Origin: Pseudoduganella umbonata
GTDB taxonomy: Bacteria > Pseudomonadota > Gammaproteobacteria > Burkholderiales > Burkholderiaceae_D
Assembly (NCBI RefSeq): GCF_014192225.1
Contig: NZ_JACHXS010000002.1
Span: 496,001 to 560,000, forward strand
Length of the DNA: 64,000 nt
Direction of reading: 5' to 3'
Every line of letters starts with the position of its first letter. The first letter of the stretch is position 1. Positions 34,626 through 41,855 of the stretch are shown here, one piece after another. The notes under the pieces were generated by a model. It did not search any database. It was not told the origin of the DNA and worked only from the letters and a program-made list of their open reading frames with translations. The position numbers were made by a program, and so were the translations under genes.

Positions 34626-36737
34626 TCACCGTGCCCAGATAAACCGCGTCCCATCCCCGCTTTCCGTCAGCGGCCCCGGGCTGTCCACCGCGATCCGCCG
34701 CGACGCCGCATCCACCCGCAGGAAGCGGTTGTTCGCGATCGACATCAGCACCAGCTCTCCCGTCGGCGTCTCGATCCACTGGAAGCTCTGCGCCTCGCCC
34801 GGCACGCCATCCGCCAGCGACACGGCACCATCCGCATTCACCGTCAGGTACTGCCTGCCGGCCCGCAGTGCCACCCGGCCCAGCTTCATGTCCTGCACGG
34901 CGAACCGGGAAGGCGCGCCGCTTGATAAGCGGCCGCCGCCGGCATGCAGTCCCGTCTTTGCACCAAAAGAGGTCAGCGTGATCGATTTCCCGACCGGGAT
35001 GGCCCGCATCAGGCCGTGCGGGTAGGGCTGGTAGACGTCGATGCTGTCGAAGTCGGCCACGCCGCCCTCGGTGCCCGCGGTGTTGTAGTTGAAGAGGGCA
35101 TAGCGCACGCCCTGGAACGTCACCAGCTGGAAGACCATCGTGAACTCGTCGCCGAGCGGCACGAAGTGCCTGCCGTCGACGGAGTACGAGAAGCGCGCCT
35201 TCTCCGTCAGGAAGTCGGCGTCGGCGCGCAGCCAGACGCGCGCGGCACCGGCATCGAGCTTGACCGGCACCCGCTTCGCCGCATTTCTCGCCTGGTCGAA
35301 CAGGGCGATCGACAGGCCGCCGGCGGTCTTCTCCACGCCCAGGGTCGCATAGGGCAGGTTCAGCAGGGCCAGGCCGGCCACGTCGCCTTCCTTCAGCCCT
35401 GTGACGTCCAGCGCGACAGTCGGCGACGACTTCGGCCCGATGGCGCGCTGGGTCAGGCTGTTCTTCGCTTCCCAGAACGACTTCGCCGGCAGCGCATGCA
35501 GCCGCAGGTAGCCCGGCCGCTCGGCCAGCGACCACTTGCCGTCGACCGGCACGTGGTTCCACTGCCAGACCGGTTTCAGGGCCGCGCCGCTGAAATCGTC
35601 GCTGCGTTCGAAGGGGACGCGAATTTCTTCAGCCGCCGGTTGCGGCCCGGCCGTCTTCGGCTCGACCGTCTTCGGCTTGACCCAGGTGCGCGGATTGCGG
35701 CCCAGGTTGCCCGGCAGGCCGAAATACGGCCAGCCATCCTTCCACGTCACCGGCGACAGCGACAGCAGGCGGCCCACCGAGTTGTAGTCCATCATCGAGT
35801 ATCCCCACCATTCGCCGGCCGGCGTGAGAATGATGCCGCCCTGGTGGATGGCAGTGGCGTCGTGCCGCTTCGGATCGCCCGCCGCGACTTCGAAGGGCGG
35901 CGTGTTCTTCTTCAGCCGGTTGCCCTGGGCCAGGCCGAAGCCCTCGTTGGTGCTGATGGACCAGTTCACCTCCCATGGGCCGAACGGGTGGTCGGCACGC
36001 GCGGCCGGCATGCGGAAGCCGCCGGCGTAGTTCGCGCTGAGGATGTAGTACTTGCCGTCGATCTTCAGCAGGTGGGCGCCTTCGCCCATGCCCTGGTCCT
36101 TCGCGAAGATGACCTTTTCGGTGCCGGGCACCACGTCGGTCAGGTCGGCGTTGAGCTGGGCCATCTTCATTTCCTGGTGGTCCCACACCACGTAGACCTT
36201 GCCGTCGTCGTCGAACAGCACCGACAGGTCGTGCAGGCTGCGCTTCATTTCGCGGTGCGTCCAGGGCCCCTTCGGGTCGGTCGCCGTGAAGACCTGCGTA
36301 CCGCGTTTGTTGATGTTGGTGAAGATGTAGAAGGTGCCGTCGTGGAAGCGGAAACTGGGCGCCCAGATGCCCTGGCCATAGATCGTCTTGCCGTCCTCGA
36401 GCCGGAACTGCGGGCCGAGGTCGAGCTTCGGCGATGCGTAGCTCATGAACTCCCAGTTCACCAGGTCCTTCGAGCGCAGCACCGGCAGGCCGGGCATCGC
36501 GTGCATCGTGGTGCCGGTCAGGTAGAAGTAGTCGCCGACGCGGATCATGTCCGGGTCGGAGAACTCGTCGTAGAACAGCGGGTTCGTGAAGGTGCCGTTG
36601 CCGTTGTCCGGCGTCCAGGTCTTCGTCGACAGGCCCTGCACTGGGCGCGCTTCGTGCTGGGCCATGGCGGGCGCGGCGAGCAGGGTGGAAGACAGGGCCA
36701 GCGCCGCGGCGAGCCGCAGCGAGAGGAGTGTCGGCAT
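34626..36737 (-). CDS. Glycoside hydrolase family 43 enzyme with C-terminal beta-trefoil-like domain
   Basis: A secreted glycosidase, 703 residues, with signal peptide LRLAAALALSSTLLAAPAMA. The five-bladed GH43 propeller (about 40-335) shows the three expected acids: Asp in EFSDPDMIRVGDYFYLTG, Asp in HDLSVLFDDDGKVYVVW, Glu in GMGEGAHLLKIDGKYYIL. This fits beta-xylosidase or arabinofuranosidase activity on plant hemicellulose. Residues about 395-585 are the usual beta-sandwich (DDFSGAALKPVWQWNH). The last 110 residues look like a fascin/beta-trefoil module (RVALRAGRQYLTV, NNRFLRVD). The start at MPTLLSLRL was chosen to give a proper signal peptide. A shorter relic of its 3' end lies 1 kb downstream. 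Confidence 0.87.
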   Translation of the reverse strand: MPTLLSLRLAAALALSSTLLAAPAMAQHEARPVQGLSTKTWTPDNGNGTFTNPLFYDEFSDPDMIRVGDYFYLTGTTMHAMPGLPVLRSKDLVNWEFMSYASPKLDLGPQFRLEDGKTIYGQGIWAPSFRFHDGTFYIFTNINKRGTQVFTATDPKGPWTHREMKRSLHDLSVLFDDDGKVYVVWDHQEMKMAQLNADLTDVVPGTEKVIFAKDQGMGEGAHLLKIDGKYYILSANYAGGFRMPAARADHPFGPWEVNWSISTNEGFGLAQGNRLKKNTPPFEVAAGDPKRHDATAIHQGGIILTPAGEWWGYSMMDYNSVGRLLSLSPVTWKDGWPYFGLPGNLGRNPRTWVKPKTVEPKTAGPQPAAEEIRVPFERSDDFSGAALKPVWQWNHVPVDGKWSLAERPGYLRLHALPAKSFWEAKNSLTQRAIGPKSSPTVALDVTGLKEGDVAGLALLNLPYATLGVEKTAGGLSIALFDQARNAAKRVPVKLDAGAARVWLRADADFLTEKARFSYSVDGRHFVPLGDEFTMVFQLVTFQGVRYALFNYNTAGTEGGVADFDSIDVYQPYPHGLMRAIPVGKSITLTSFGAKTGLHAGGGRLSSGAPSRFAVQDMKLGRVALRAGRQYLTVNADGAVSLADGVPGEAQSFQWIETPTGELVLMSIANNRFLRVDAASRRIAVDSPGPLTESGDGTRFIWAR

Positions 36738-36803
36738 GGCAGTATCCTGTGAATGGCGGGGCCCCCAACATAACCGCATGGGCAGCCTGGAGCCAATCAA
36801 TTT

Positions 36804-37610
36804 TTAGCGCTCATCCATATGAAGTTGAATATCGCCTGGCGAAGCAGGGAAAGCGATCCCTTCGCTGCGCCATGCCGCCGGCGCCGGTGCCCCGAAGCCT
36901 TCCAGCAGCAAGCCGCCATGGGGGGCCAGCGTGCGCCGCACCGCCGTGTCGAACAGCGCCTTGCCGGTGGCTGGCGCGGACGCGATCGCGTTCATCGCGG
37001 CAAGGAGATCGGCGGCCAGGCGGGGATCGGTGGCGCGCAGCCGGCGCGCCAGGTGCTTGCCGACACCGGTCCAGGCACCGGCTGCGCGCAGCGCGAACTG
37101 GGCCAGCGAGTCGTACAGCTTGACCGCGGTGGCCAGCGTTTCGCCAGGTTCGCTGCCATCGATCAGGTCTTCGAGCAGCGTCGTGATCTCGTAGCGGCGG
37201 CTGGCCAGCATCGCCGGCGTCAGCGGCGCCGGCCCGTCATCGATCAGCTGCTGCGCATGAGTGCGCAGCCACGCCGTCGCGGCGCGATAGGGCGGCACGT
37301 CCGGCAGCACGCTCACGCCATCGATCGCCATGTTCGCCAGCGGCATGCGGCCGGCGGGCCGGTCGATCTCGCGGCAGAAGTAGTCGAACGTGGCGGGATC
37401 GTGGCCGAACAGCTCGACCGTTTGCGTGCCCACCTTCAGCGTGTCGCGCCATGCCTGGTCGACGCGGTCGAATATCAGCAGCAGGTCGATGTCGGAAGTG
37501 GGCGTGGCTTCGCCGCGCGCGATCGAGCCGCCGATGATCGCCACTCTGGCGTCGGGCCAGCGCGGCAGCAGTGCGTGGGTCACGAGATGGCGTGCGGCGT
37601 CGATATGCAT
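36804..37610 (-). CDS. Nucleotidyltransferase-domain protein
   Basis: A 268-residue cytoplasmic protein with the pol-beta-type minimal nucleotidyltransferase motif near the N-terminus: IIGGSIARGEATPTSDIDLL (Gly-Ser, then the paired Asp of DID). The remainder is helical (EITTLLEDLIDGSEPGETLA, LAQFALRAAGAW) and resembles a substrate-binding or HEPN-like helical domain fused to the catalytic part, as in kanamycin-nucleotidyltransferase-like proteins. Substrate unknown; resistance or toxin-like AMPylation are both possible but unproven. The start was set at MHIDAARHLV. It is alone, 66 bp upstream of the GH43 gene on the same strand. Confidence 0.8.
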   Translation of the reverse strand: MHIDAARHLVTHALLPRWPDARVAIIGGSIARGEATPTSDIDLLLIFDRVDQAWRDTLKVGTQTVELFGHDPATFDYFCREIDRPAGRMPLANMAIDGVSVLPDVPPYRAATAWLRTHAQQLIDDGPAPLTPAMLASRRYEITTLLEDLIDGSEPGETLATAVKLYDSLAQFALRAAGAWTGVGKHLARRLRATDPRLAADLLAAMNAIASAPATGKALFDTAVRRTLAPHGGLLLEGFGAPAPAAWRSEGIAFPASPGDIQLHMDER

Positions 37611-37909
37611 GGTTCGTCTTTCGATATGTGAAGGGGCAGTGTAGCCGGTCCGCCGCGCGTCGGCGAACGCCGCCTTCGGGCCCGGCATGCGCAGCGTGCA
37701 GGCCGCCTTCTTGCCGCCTTCATGCTGCCCTCGCACCGTCGCCAGAACGGCGCGATACCGCTGCCGTATGGGTCTTTAGGGATGGGGCGTGCCATCGCGT
37801 GTGCATTGGCGCGCACTTTTTTTTCGTGCGGCGTCATCCATGCCGCGCGATCGCGGCGACGCGATCGCGCCTCGCATGCATGCCGGCTCATGCATGTGCC
37901 GATGTCGCG

Positions 37910-37953
37910 CCGCTTCGCATAGAGCCTTTAGGTAAAGGCGTTATGCGAAGCGG
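37910..37953. other. Two-tier perfect hairpin (44 nt)
   Basis: Outer stem CCGCTTCGCATA / TATGCGAAGCGG (12 bp), a 2-by-2 internal loop GA/GT, inner stem GCCTTT / AAAGGC (6 bp), tetraloop AGGT. It is not followed by a T run. It could be a structured RNA, a transposable-repeat end or a protein-binding palindrome. Confidence 0.65.
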
Positions 37954-38077
37954 TGTGACGTGACGATCATCGTGTGCCGACGCCGGGCGATGGTGTGCGG
38001 CGCATGCGGGGCGCTCGGCTATGTGCGCTACCTCGCGCAGCCCAGTAAAAAAAGAGCGCGAAAAGCATGCGTGCCGG

Positions 38078-38107
38078 TTGCACATCACAAAGGTTTTCGT
38101 GTACTTT
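38078..38107 (+). promoter_or_regulatory. Candidate promoter of a short untranslated or small-ORF transcript
   Basis: TTGCAC (38078-38083), an 18-base spacer, and TACTTT (38102-38107). Together with the terminator ending at 38356 it would delimit a transcript of roughly 240 bases that contains the 12-bp array. Confidence 0.4.
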
Positions 38108-38169
38108 ACGAGCTTGAAAACAAGGGTATTTGCAAGCACTCTTTTTAGAGCGAGCGATTCCCGCAAAAA

Positions 38170-38265
38170 GCCAAGAACGAAGCCAAGAACGAAGCCAAGA
38201 ACGAAGCCAAGAACGAAGCCAAGAACGAAGCCAAGAACGAAGCCAAGAACGCAATCAAGAACAAC
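38170..38265 (+). repeat. 12-bp tandem array (GCCAAGAACGAA)
   Basis: Seven near-perfect units GCCAAGAACGAA (38170-38253) and one degenerate unit (ATCAAGAACAAC). All three plus-strand frames stay open. Frame 1 gives AKNE repeats ending at TAG 38314, directly before the terminator, but has no start codon. Frame 3 gives SQER repeats in a 59-codon frame from TTG 38130 to TAA 38309. Frame 2 gives KPRT repeats and runs on through the terminator. Coding potential is therefore unproven. Confidence 0.85.
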
Positions 38266-38317
38266 AGGACAAAAGTTCGCACAGATATGCACGACGACCA
38301 CACGGTTAACTGGTAGG

Positions 38318-38356
38318 CCGCCTCGCCTGAACTTAGTCAGGCCGGGCGGTTTTTTC
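38318..38356 (+). terminator. Rho-independent terminator after the 12-bp array
   Basis: CCGCC-T-CGCCTGA pairs with TCAGGC-CG-GGCGG around loop ACTTAG, followed by six T. No annotated gene precedes it on this strand, which is why a short transcript is proposed. Confidence 0.75.
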
Positions 38357-38524
38357 TTTGAGGACCAGGACACGGTGTGAGCAGGGCAAAGGTTCGGAGC
38401 TGGGTGCACGCCCGAACCGGAGACACGAAGAACAAGAATTTTGAGACCGGCGCCGCGCGCCCGTGCATGAGGCACGAAGCAGGGTATGAAGTACAGGGTA
38501 CCTGGCGGTGGCGTCGATCGAATG

Positions 38525-38564
38525 GCTGAAGTGCTGCAGTCGTGAGGAGCTGCAGCAGTTCAGC
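38525..38564 (+). other. Hairpin in the leader of the histone-like gene
   Basis: GCTGAA-G-TGCTGCAG / CTGCAGCA-G-TTCAGC, 14 paired bases around one G-G mismatch, loop 10 bases. It lies about 130 bp before the ATG at 38696 and could affect mRNA stability. Confidence 0.5.
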
Positions 38565-38695
38565 CGGGTGCCGAATTCATTAGCGCAAACATCGAAATGC
38601 TTGTGCCGATGAATAATTCGCCCGCCATGCCGACGGGTATGCCGGACGGGTTTCAACTATGTGCGTATTTTCATCCCGGATGAAGGAGAAATAAA

Positions 38696-39877
38696 ATGGC
38701 TACCGCCACCAAGAAGACCGATACGAAGAAGCCAGCCGCCACCAAGGCCGCTGCCGCTCCTGCCAAGAAAGCCGCGACCGCCAAGCCGGCCGCCGCTGCG
38801 AAGAAAACCACCGCGGCTGCCAAGCCTGCTGCGGCGAAGAAGACCACGGCCGCGGCAAAACCTGCTGCAGCGAAGAAGACCACGGCGGCTGCGAAGCCTG
38901 CCGCGGCGAAGAAGACCACGGCAGCGGCAAAGCCGGCCGCAGCGAAGAAGTCGACCACCGCAACCAAGTCCACCGCAACCAAGTCCACCGCCGCCAAGTC
39001 CACGGCAGCGAAGTCGACGGCAGCGAAGAAGTCGACGACGGCAGCCGCCAAGCCGGCAGCGAAGAAGTCGGCAACCAAGGCCGCCGCCAAGCCGGCAGCC
39101 AAGAAAGCCGCCAGCAAGACCGCTGCCGCCAAGCCGGCAGCCAAGCCTGCAGCGAAGAAGGCCGCGACCAAGACCGCCGCCGCCAAGCCGGCAGCCAAGA
39201 AAGCCGCTGGCAAGACCGCTGCCGCCAAGCCAGCAGCCAAGCCTGCAGCGAAGAAGGCCGCGACCAAGACCGCCGCCGCCAAGCCGGCAGCCAAGAAAGC
39301 CGCCGCCAAGCCAGCAGCCAAGCCAGCAGCCAAGCCTGCGGCGAAGAAGGCCGCCACCAAGACCCCCGCCGCCAAGGCGGTAGCCAAGCCTGCGGCGAAA
39401 AAGGCGGTAGCCACCAAGGCCGCCGCCAAGCCGGCAGCCAAGCCGGCAGCGAAGGGCGCGGCAACCAAGTCCGCCGCCGCCAAGCCGGCAGCGAAGGGCG
39501 CGGCAACCAAGTCCGCCGCCGCCAAGCCGGCCGCCAAGGCCGCCGCGACGAAGACCGCAGCCGCCAAGCCGGCAGCTCCGGCCGCCACCAAGGCAGCAGC
39601 GAAGCCAGCAGCGAAAAAGGCCGCAGCAAAAAAGCCTGAGGCCGCGCCGGCCACCGCCCCGGCAGCGACTACGGCCGACAAGCCCGCGGAACAACCAGTA
39701 GCGAAGAAAGCCGCTGCGCCGAAGAAGGCGGCAGCGAAGAAGGATTCGGCAGCGAAGAAGGATACGCCGGCGGCAGCACCGGCAGCGGCTCCGGCCGCCG
39801 CTTCCGCGCCATCGGCGAAGACCACGCTGGCACCGGCGGCCGCATGGCCGTTCCCGACCAGCACCCGTCCTTCCTGA
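38696..39877 (+). CDS. Histone H1-like Lys/Ala/Pro-rich DNA-binding protein
   Basis: A 393-residue protein almost entirely of Lys, Ala, Pro and Thr, with no folded domain: MATATKKTDTKKPAATKAAA, then AAKPAAAKKTT units (five), then KPAAKKAATKTAAA-type units to about residue 320, ending in an Ala/Pro region and AAWPFPTSTRPS. This is the AlgP/histone-H1-C-terminal type, thought to bind and compact DNA by charge. An ideal ribosome site (AAGGAG) lies 7 bases before the ATG. Repeats at DNA level make the length prone to change by slippage. It resembles the tail of the SWIB protein at 13163. A strong terminator follows at 39984. Confidence 0.9.
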   Translation: MATATKKTDTKKPAATKAAAAPAKKAATAKPAAAAKKTTAAAKPAAAKKTTAAAKPAAAKKTTAAAKPAAAKKTTAAAKPAAAKKSTTATKSTATKSTAAKSTAAKSTAAKKSTTAAAKPAAKKSATKAAAKPAAKKAASKTAAAKPAAKPAAKKAATKTAAAKPAAKKAAGKTAAAKPAAKPAAKKAATKTAAAKPAAKKAAAKPAAKPAAKPAAKKAATKTPAAKAVAKPAAKKAVATKAAAKPAAKPAAKGAATKSAAAKPAAKGAATKSAAAKPAAKAAATKTAAAKPAAPAATKAAAKPAAKKAAAKKPEAAPATAPAATTADKPAEQPVAKKAAAPKKAAAKKDSAAKKDTPAAAPAAAPAAASAPSAKTTLAPAAAWPFPTSTRPS

Positions 39878-39983
39878 GCGGCGATGGGCGAGATCCGGCG
39901 TCATGCCGGCCGCCCGCCCGGCCGTCGATCGTGGCCGTCGATCCGGATCGGCGATCCGATTAGCGGCCTGATGGGCGCGAATA

Positions 39984-40017
39984 CCGCTGTGTGAGACAAT
40001 CGCACAGCGGTTTTTTT
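39984..40017 (+). terminator. Rho-independent terminator of the histone-like gene
   Basis: Stem CCGCTGTG / CACAGCGG (39984-39991, 40003-40010), loop 11 bases, then seven T. Confidence 0.88.
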
Positions 40018-40024
40018 ATGGAGA

Positions 40025-40555
40025 ATGCTCGTGCTTAGTATTGTGATGCTGATCGTCGATACCGTTGCCGTCCTGCTCGGCGGGGTGCTGCTGCTGCGGT
40101 TCTGGATGCAGGCGACACGCGTGCGCCCGCCATCGTCGGTGGCGCAATTTACGTTTCAGTTGTCCGACTGGCTGGTACGGCCGATGCGCCGCCTGGTGCC
40201 CGGCGTGGGTGGCTACGACTGGGCAAGCCTGCTCGGCGCGTTCCTGATCGTGGTGCTGGCCACGTCGGTGCGCTGGTTTGCCGGCTACCCGTTCGACCTC
40301 ATCATGCTGATGGCGCTGCACCGCTTCCTGCAGTGGATACTGTACGGTTTCATGATCCTGCTGGTGATCGAGGCGATCTTCAGCTGGGTCAACCCGCACG
40401 CGCCGCTGGCGCCGTTCGTGCGCGCGCTGAACGAGCCGATCCTCAAGCCGGTGCGCCGCGTGGTGCCGCTGGTGGGGAACCTCGACCTGTCGCTGCTGGT
40501 GGCGCTGGTGCTGCTGCAGATCGCGCAGCTGGTGCTGGACATGCTGTTCCGGTGA
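40025..40555 (+). CDS. YggT-family membrane protein
   Basis: A 176-residue inner-membrane protein with two YGGT repeats: helices VMLIVDTVAVLLGGVLLLRF and LLGAFLIVVLATSVRWFAGY in the first half, ILYGFMILLVIEAIFSWVNP and LSLLVALVLLQIAQLVLDML in the second, each with the motif for a conserved Arg-Pro turn (LVRPMRRLVPGVGGYDWASL; NEPILKPVRRVVPLVGNLDL). The function is not well defined; homologues are linked to osmotic stress and cell-envelope processes. GTG 40031 has better spacing from GGAG and is an alternative start. It is flanked by terminators on both sides, so monocistronic. Confidence 0.9.
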   Translation: MLVLSIVMLIVDTVAVLLGGVLLLRFWMQATRVRPPSSVAQFTFQLSDWLVRPMRRLVPGVGGYDWASLLGAFLIVVLATSVRWFAGYPFDLIMLMALHRFLQWILYGFMILLVIEAIFSWVNPHAPLAPFVRALNEPILKPVRRVVPLVGNLDLSLLVALVLLQIAQLVLDMLFR

Positions 40556-40573
40556 GGCTCTGGGGAGCCAATG

Positions 40574-40605
40574 AAAAAAGGCGCCGATGGCGCCTTTTGT
40601 TTTTG
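40574..40605 (+). terminator. Rho-independent terminator of the YggT gene
   Basis: AAAAGGCGCC / GGCGCCTTTT around GAT, followed by GTTTTT; 20 bp after the stop. Confidence 0.88.
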
Positions 40606-40641
40606 GGGTAAAGCTCGATGTCCAGATGGCGGTGAGGCGCT

Positions 40642-40878
40642 GGGGTCTGTCCCCGGTAAGTGGGAGCTTTCGACCTTGCCAGAGTCGTTGCGAGGGGACT
40701 GACCCCGGTTTTTCGCCAGCGTTTCGACAGCGCCCGCAAAACCGGGGGTGGAGCAGGGGTTTCGGGAGCATTGCTCCCGCCTGCGAAACGGAGATGGCAT
40801 GCATGCCATCTCTCCCTCCAGTCCCCTGAAGACGCTATCGGCAACCGTTAAAGCTAGCACTAACCGGGGACAGACCCC
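40642..40878. repeat. Three GGGGTCTGTCCCC-type repeats
   Basis: GGGGTCTGTCCCC (40642-40654), GGGGACTGACCCC (40694-40706) and GGGGACAGACCCC (40866-40878, inverted relative to the first). The 349-bp gap between the YggT and kinase genes also holds a Cys- and Arg-rich open frame with no coding character; no gene is seen there. Confidence 0.8.
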
Positions 40879-40904
40879 TGTAGCGCAACCGCCATCGGCA
40901 AGCG

Positions 40905-41840
40905 CTAGAACCGGTACCCGAACGCCTGCTCGAACCGGTCGCCGATCTCTTCGCGCGTAAACAGGTGATTCTGGGCGCCCTTGTGGGCGATCTTGATCGC
41001 GCCCAGCAGGCTGGCCAGCCGGCCGGTGGTTTCCCAGCCCAGGTCGTGCGACAGGCCGTACAGCAGGCCGGCGCGGTAGGCGTCGCCGCAGCCGGTCGGG
41101 TCCAGCACGGCCGCTTCCACGGCCGGGATGTCGATGCGCTGGCCGGCAGTGTAGATCTCCGAACCTTTTTCGCCGCGCGTGACGATCAGCGCTTCCACGC
41201 GCGCCGCGATGTCCTCCAGCGCCAGGCCGGTGCGGTCCATCAGCAGCTCGATCTCGTAGTCGTTGCAGGTCACGTAGGTGGCCTGGTCGATGAACTTGAC
41301 CAGCTGCTCGGGCGTGAACATCGGCAGTTGCTGGCCCGGGTCGAAGACGAACGGAATGCCCAGGCGCGCCAGGTCTTCGGCGTGCTTCAGCATGCCCAGG
41401 TGGCCGTCCGGCGAGATGATCGCAATGCGGGCCGGGCCGGCCGCTTCGATGTCGTTCTCGTGCGCGAACGACATGGCGCCCGGGTGGAACGCATTGATCT
41501 GGTTGTTATCGGAGTCGGCCGTGACGAAGCACTGCGCGTTGTACGCATCCTTCTTGATCAGGATGTTCTGCGTGCTGATGCCGAGCGTTTGCAGGCGCTC
41601 CAGGTAGGCCGCGCAGTCCTGGCCCATCACGCCGACGATGCGGGGATCGCCGCCGAGCAGCTTCAGGTTGTAGGCGATGTTGCCGGAGCAGCCGCCGAAC
41701 TCGGTGCGCATCGTCGGCACCAGGAACGACACGTTCACCTTGTGCAGCTGGTCGGCCAGCAGCGTGTCGCCGAAGCGGCCCTCGTATTGCATGATGATGT
41801 CGATGGCGAGCGAGCCACAGATCAGGGATGTCTGGTTCAT
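40905..41840 (-). CDS. PfkB-family carbohydrate (adenosine-type) kinase
   Basis: A 311-residue ribokinase-fold enzyme phosphorylating a sugar or nucleoside with ATP. The N-terminal ICGSLAIDIIMQYEGRF and the family motif 1 region GGCSGNIAYNLKLLGGDPRI are present, and the C-terminal signature DPTGCGDAYRAGLLYGL carries the catalytic Asp (GCGD). The protein resembles bacterial adenosine-kinase-like members, but the substrate is not certain. It lies 15 bp after the zinc-ribbon gene on the minus strand and may be the last gene of the aroQ-accBC-prmA operon. Confidence 0.92.
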   Translation of the reverse strand: MNQTSLICGSLAIDIIMQYEGRFGDTLLADQLHKVNVSFLVPTMRTEFGGCSGNIAYNLKLLGGDPRIVGVMGQDCAAYLERLQTLGISTQNILIKKDAYNAQCFVTADSDNNQINAFHPGAMSFAHENDIEAAGPARIAIISPDGHLGMLKHAEDLARLGIPFVFDPGQQLPMFTPEQLVKFIDQATYVTCNDYEIELLMDRTGLALEDIAARVEALIVTRGEKGSEIYTAGQRIDIPAVEAAVLDPTGCGDAYRAGLLYGLSHDLGWETTGRLASLLGAIKIAHKGAQNHLFTREEIGDRFEQAFGYRF

Positions 41841-41855
41841 GGATGAGAAATCCGT

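Larger units (their letters stand above)
37611..38695. other. Gene-poor kilobase with hairpins and a tandem array
   Basis: No convincing protein gene. Contents in order: the nucleotidyltransferase upstream region (37611-37780); palindromes built on GCGATCGC at about 37847-37868 and repeated GCATGCATG motifs; a two-tier hairpin (37910-37953); a promoter-like pair (38078-38107); a 12-bp tandem array (38170-38265); a strong terminator (38318-38356); and the leader of the histone-like gene with another hairpin (38525-38564). Several open frames across the array are by-products of a repeat whose unit is a multiple of three. Confidence 0.55.

Noticed and set aside
27564-38265. The two 12-bp arrays as CRISPR
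   Set aside because: Units are contiguous with no spacers of CRISPR length, there are no 25-40 bp repeats, and no cas genes are in the window.
38021-38380. 119-codon frame with KPRT repeats across the 12-bp array
   Set aside because: It runs straight through a strong terminator and depends on the repeat having no stops in any frame; no ribosome site.
38657-39904. Long Gly/Leu/Arg- and Ala-rich frames antisense to the histone-like gene
   Set aside because: They are by-products of the repeated AAG and GCC codons on the coding strand, which also has the ribosome site and terminator.
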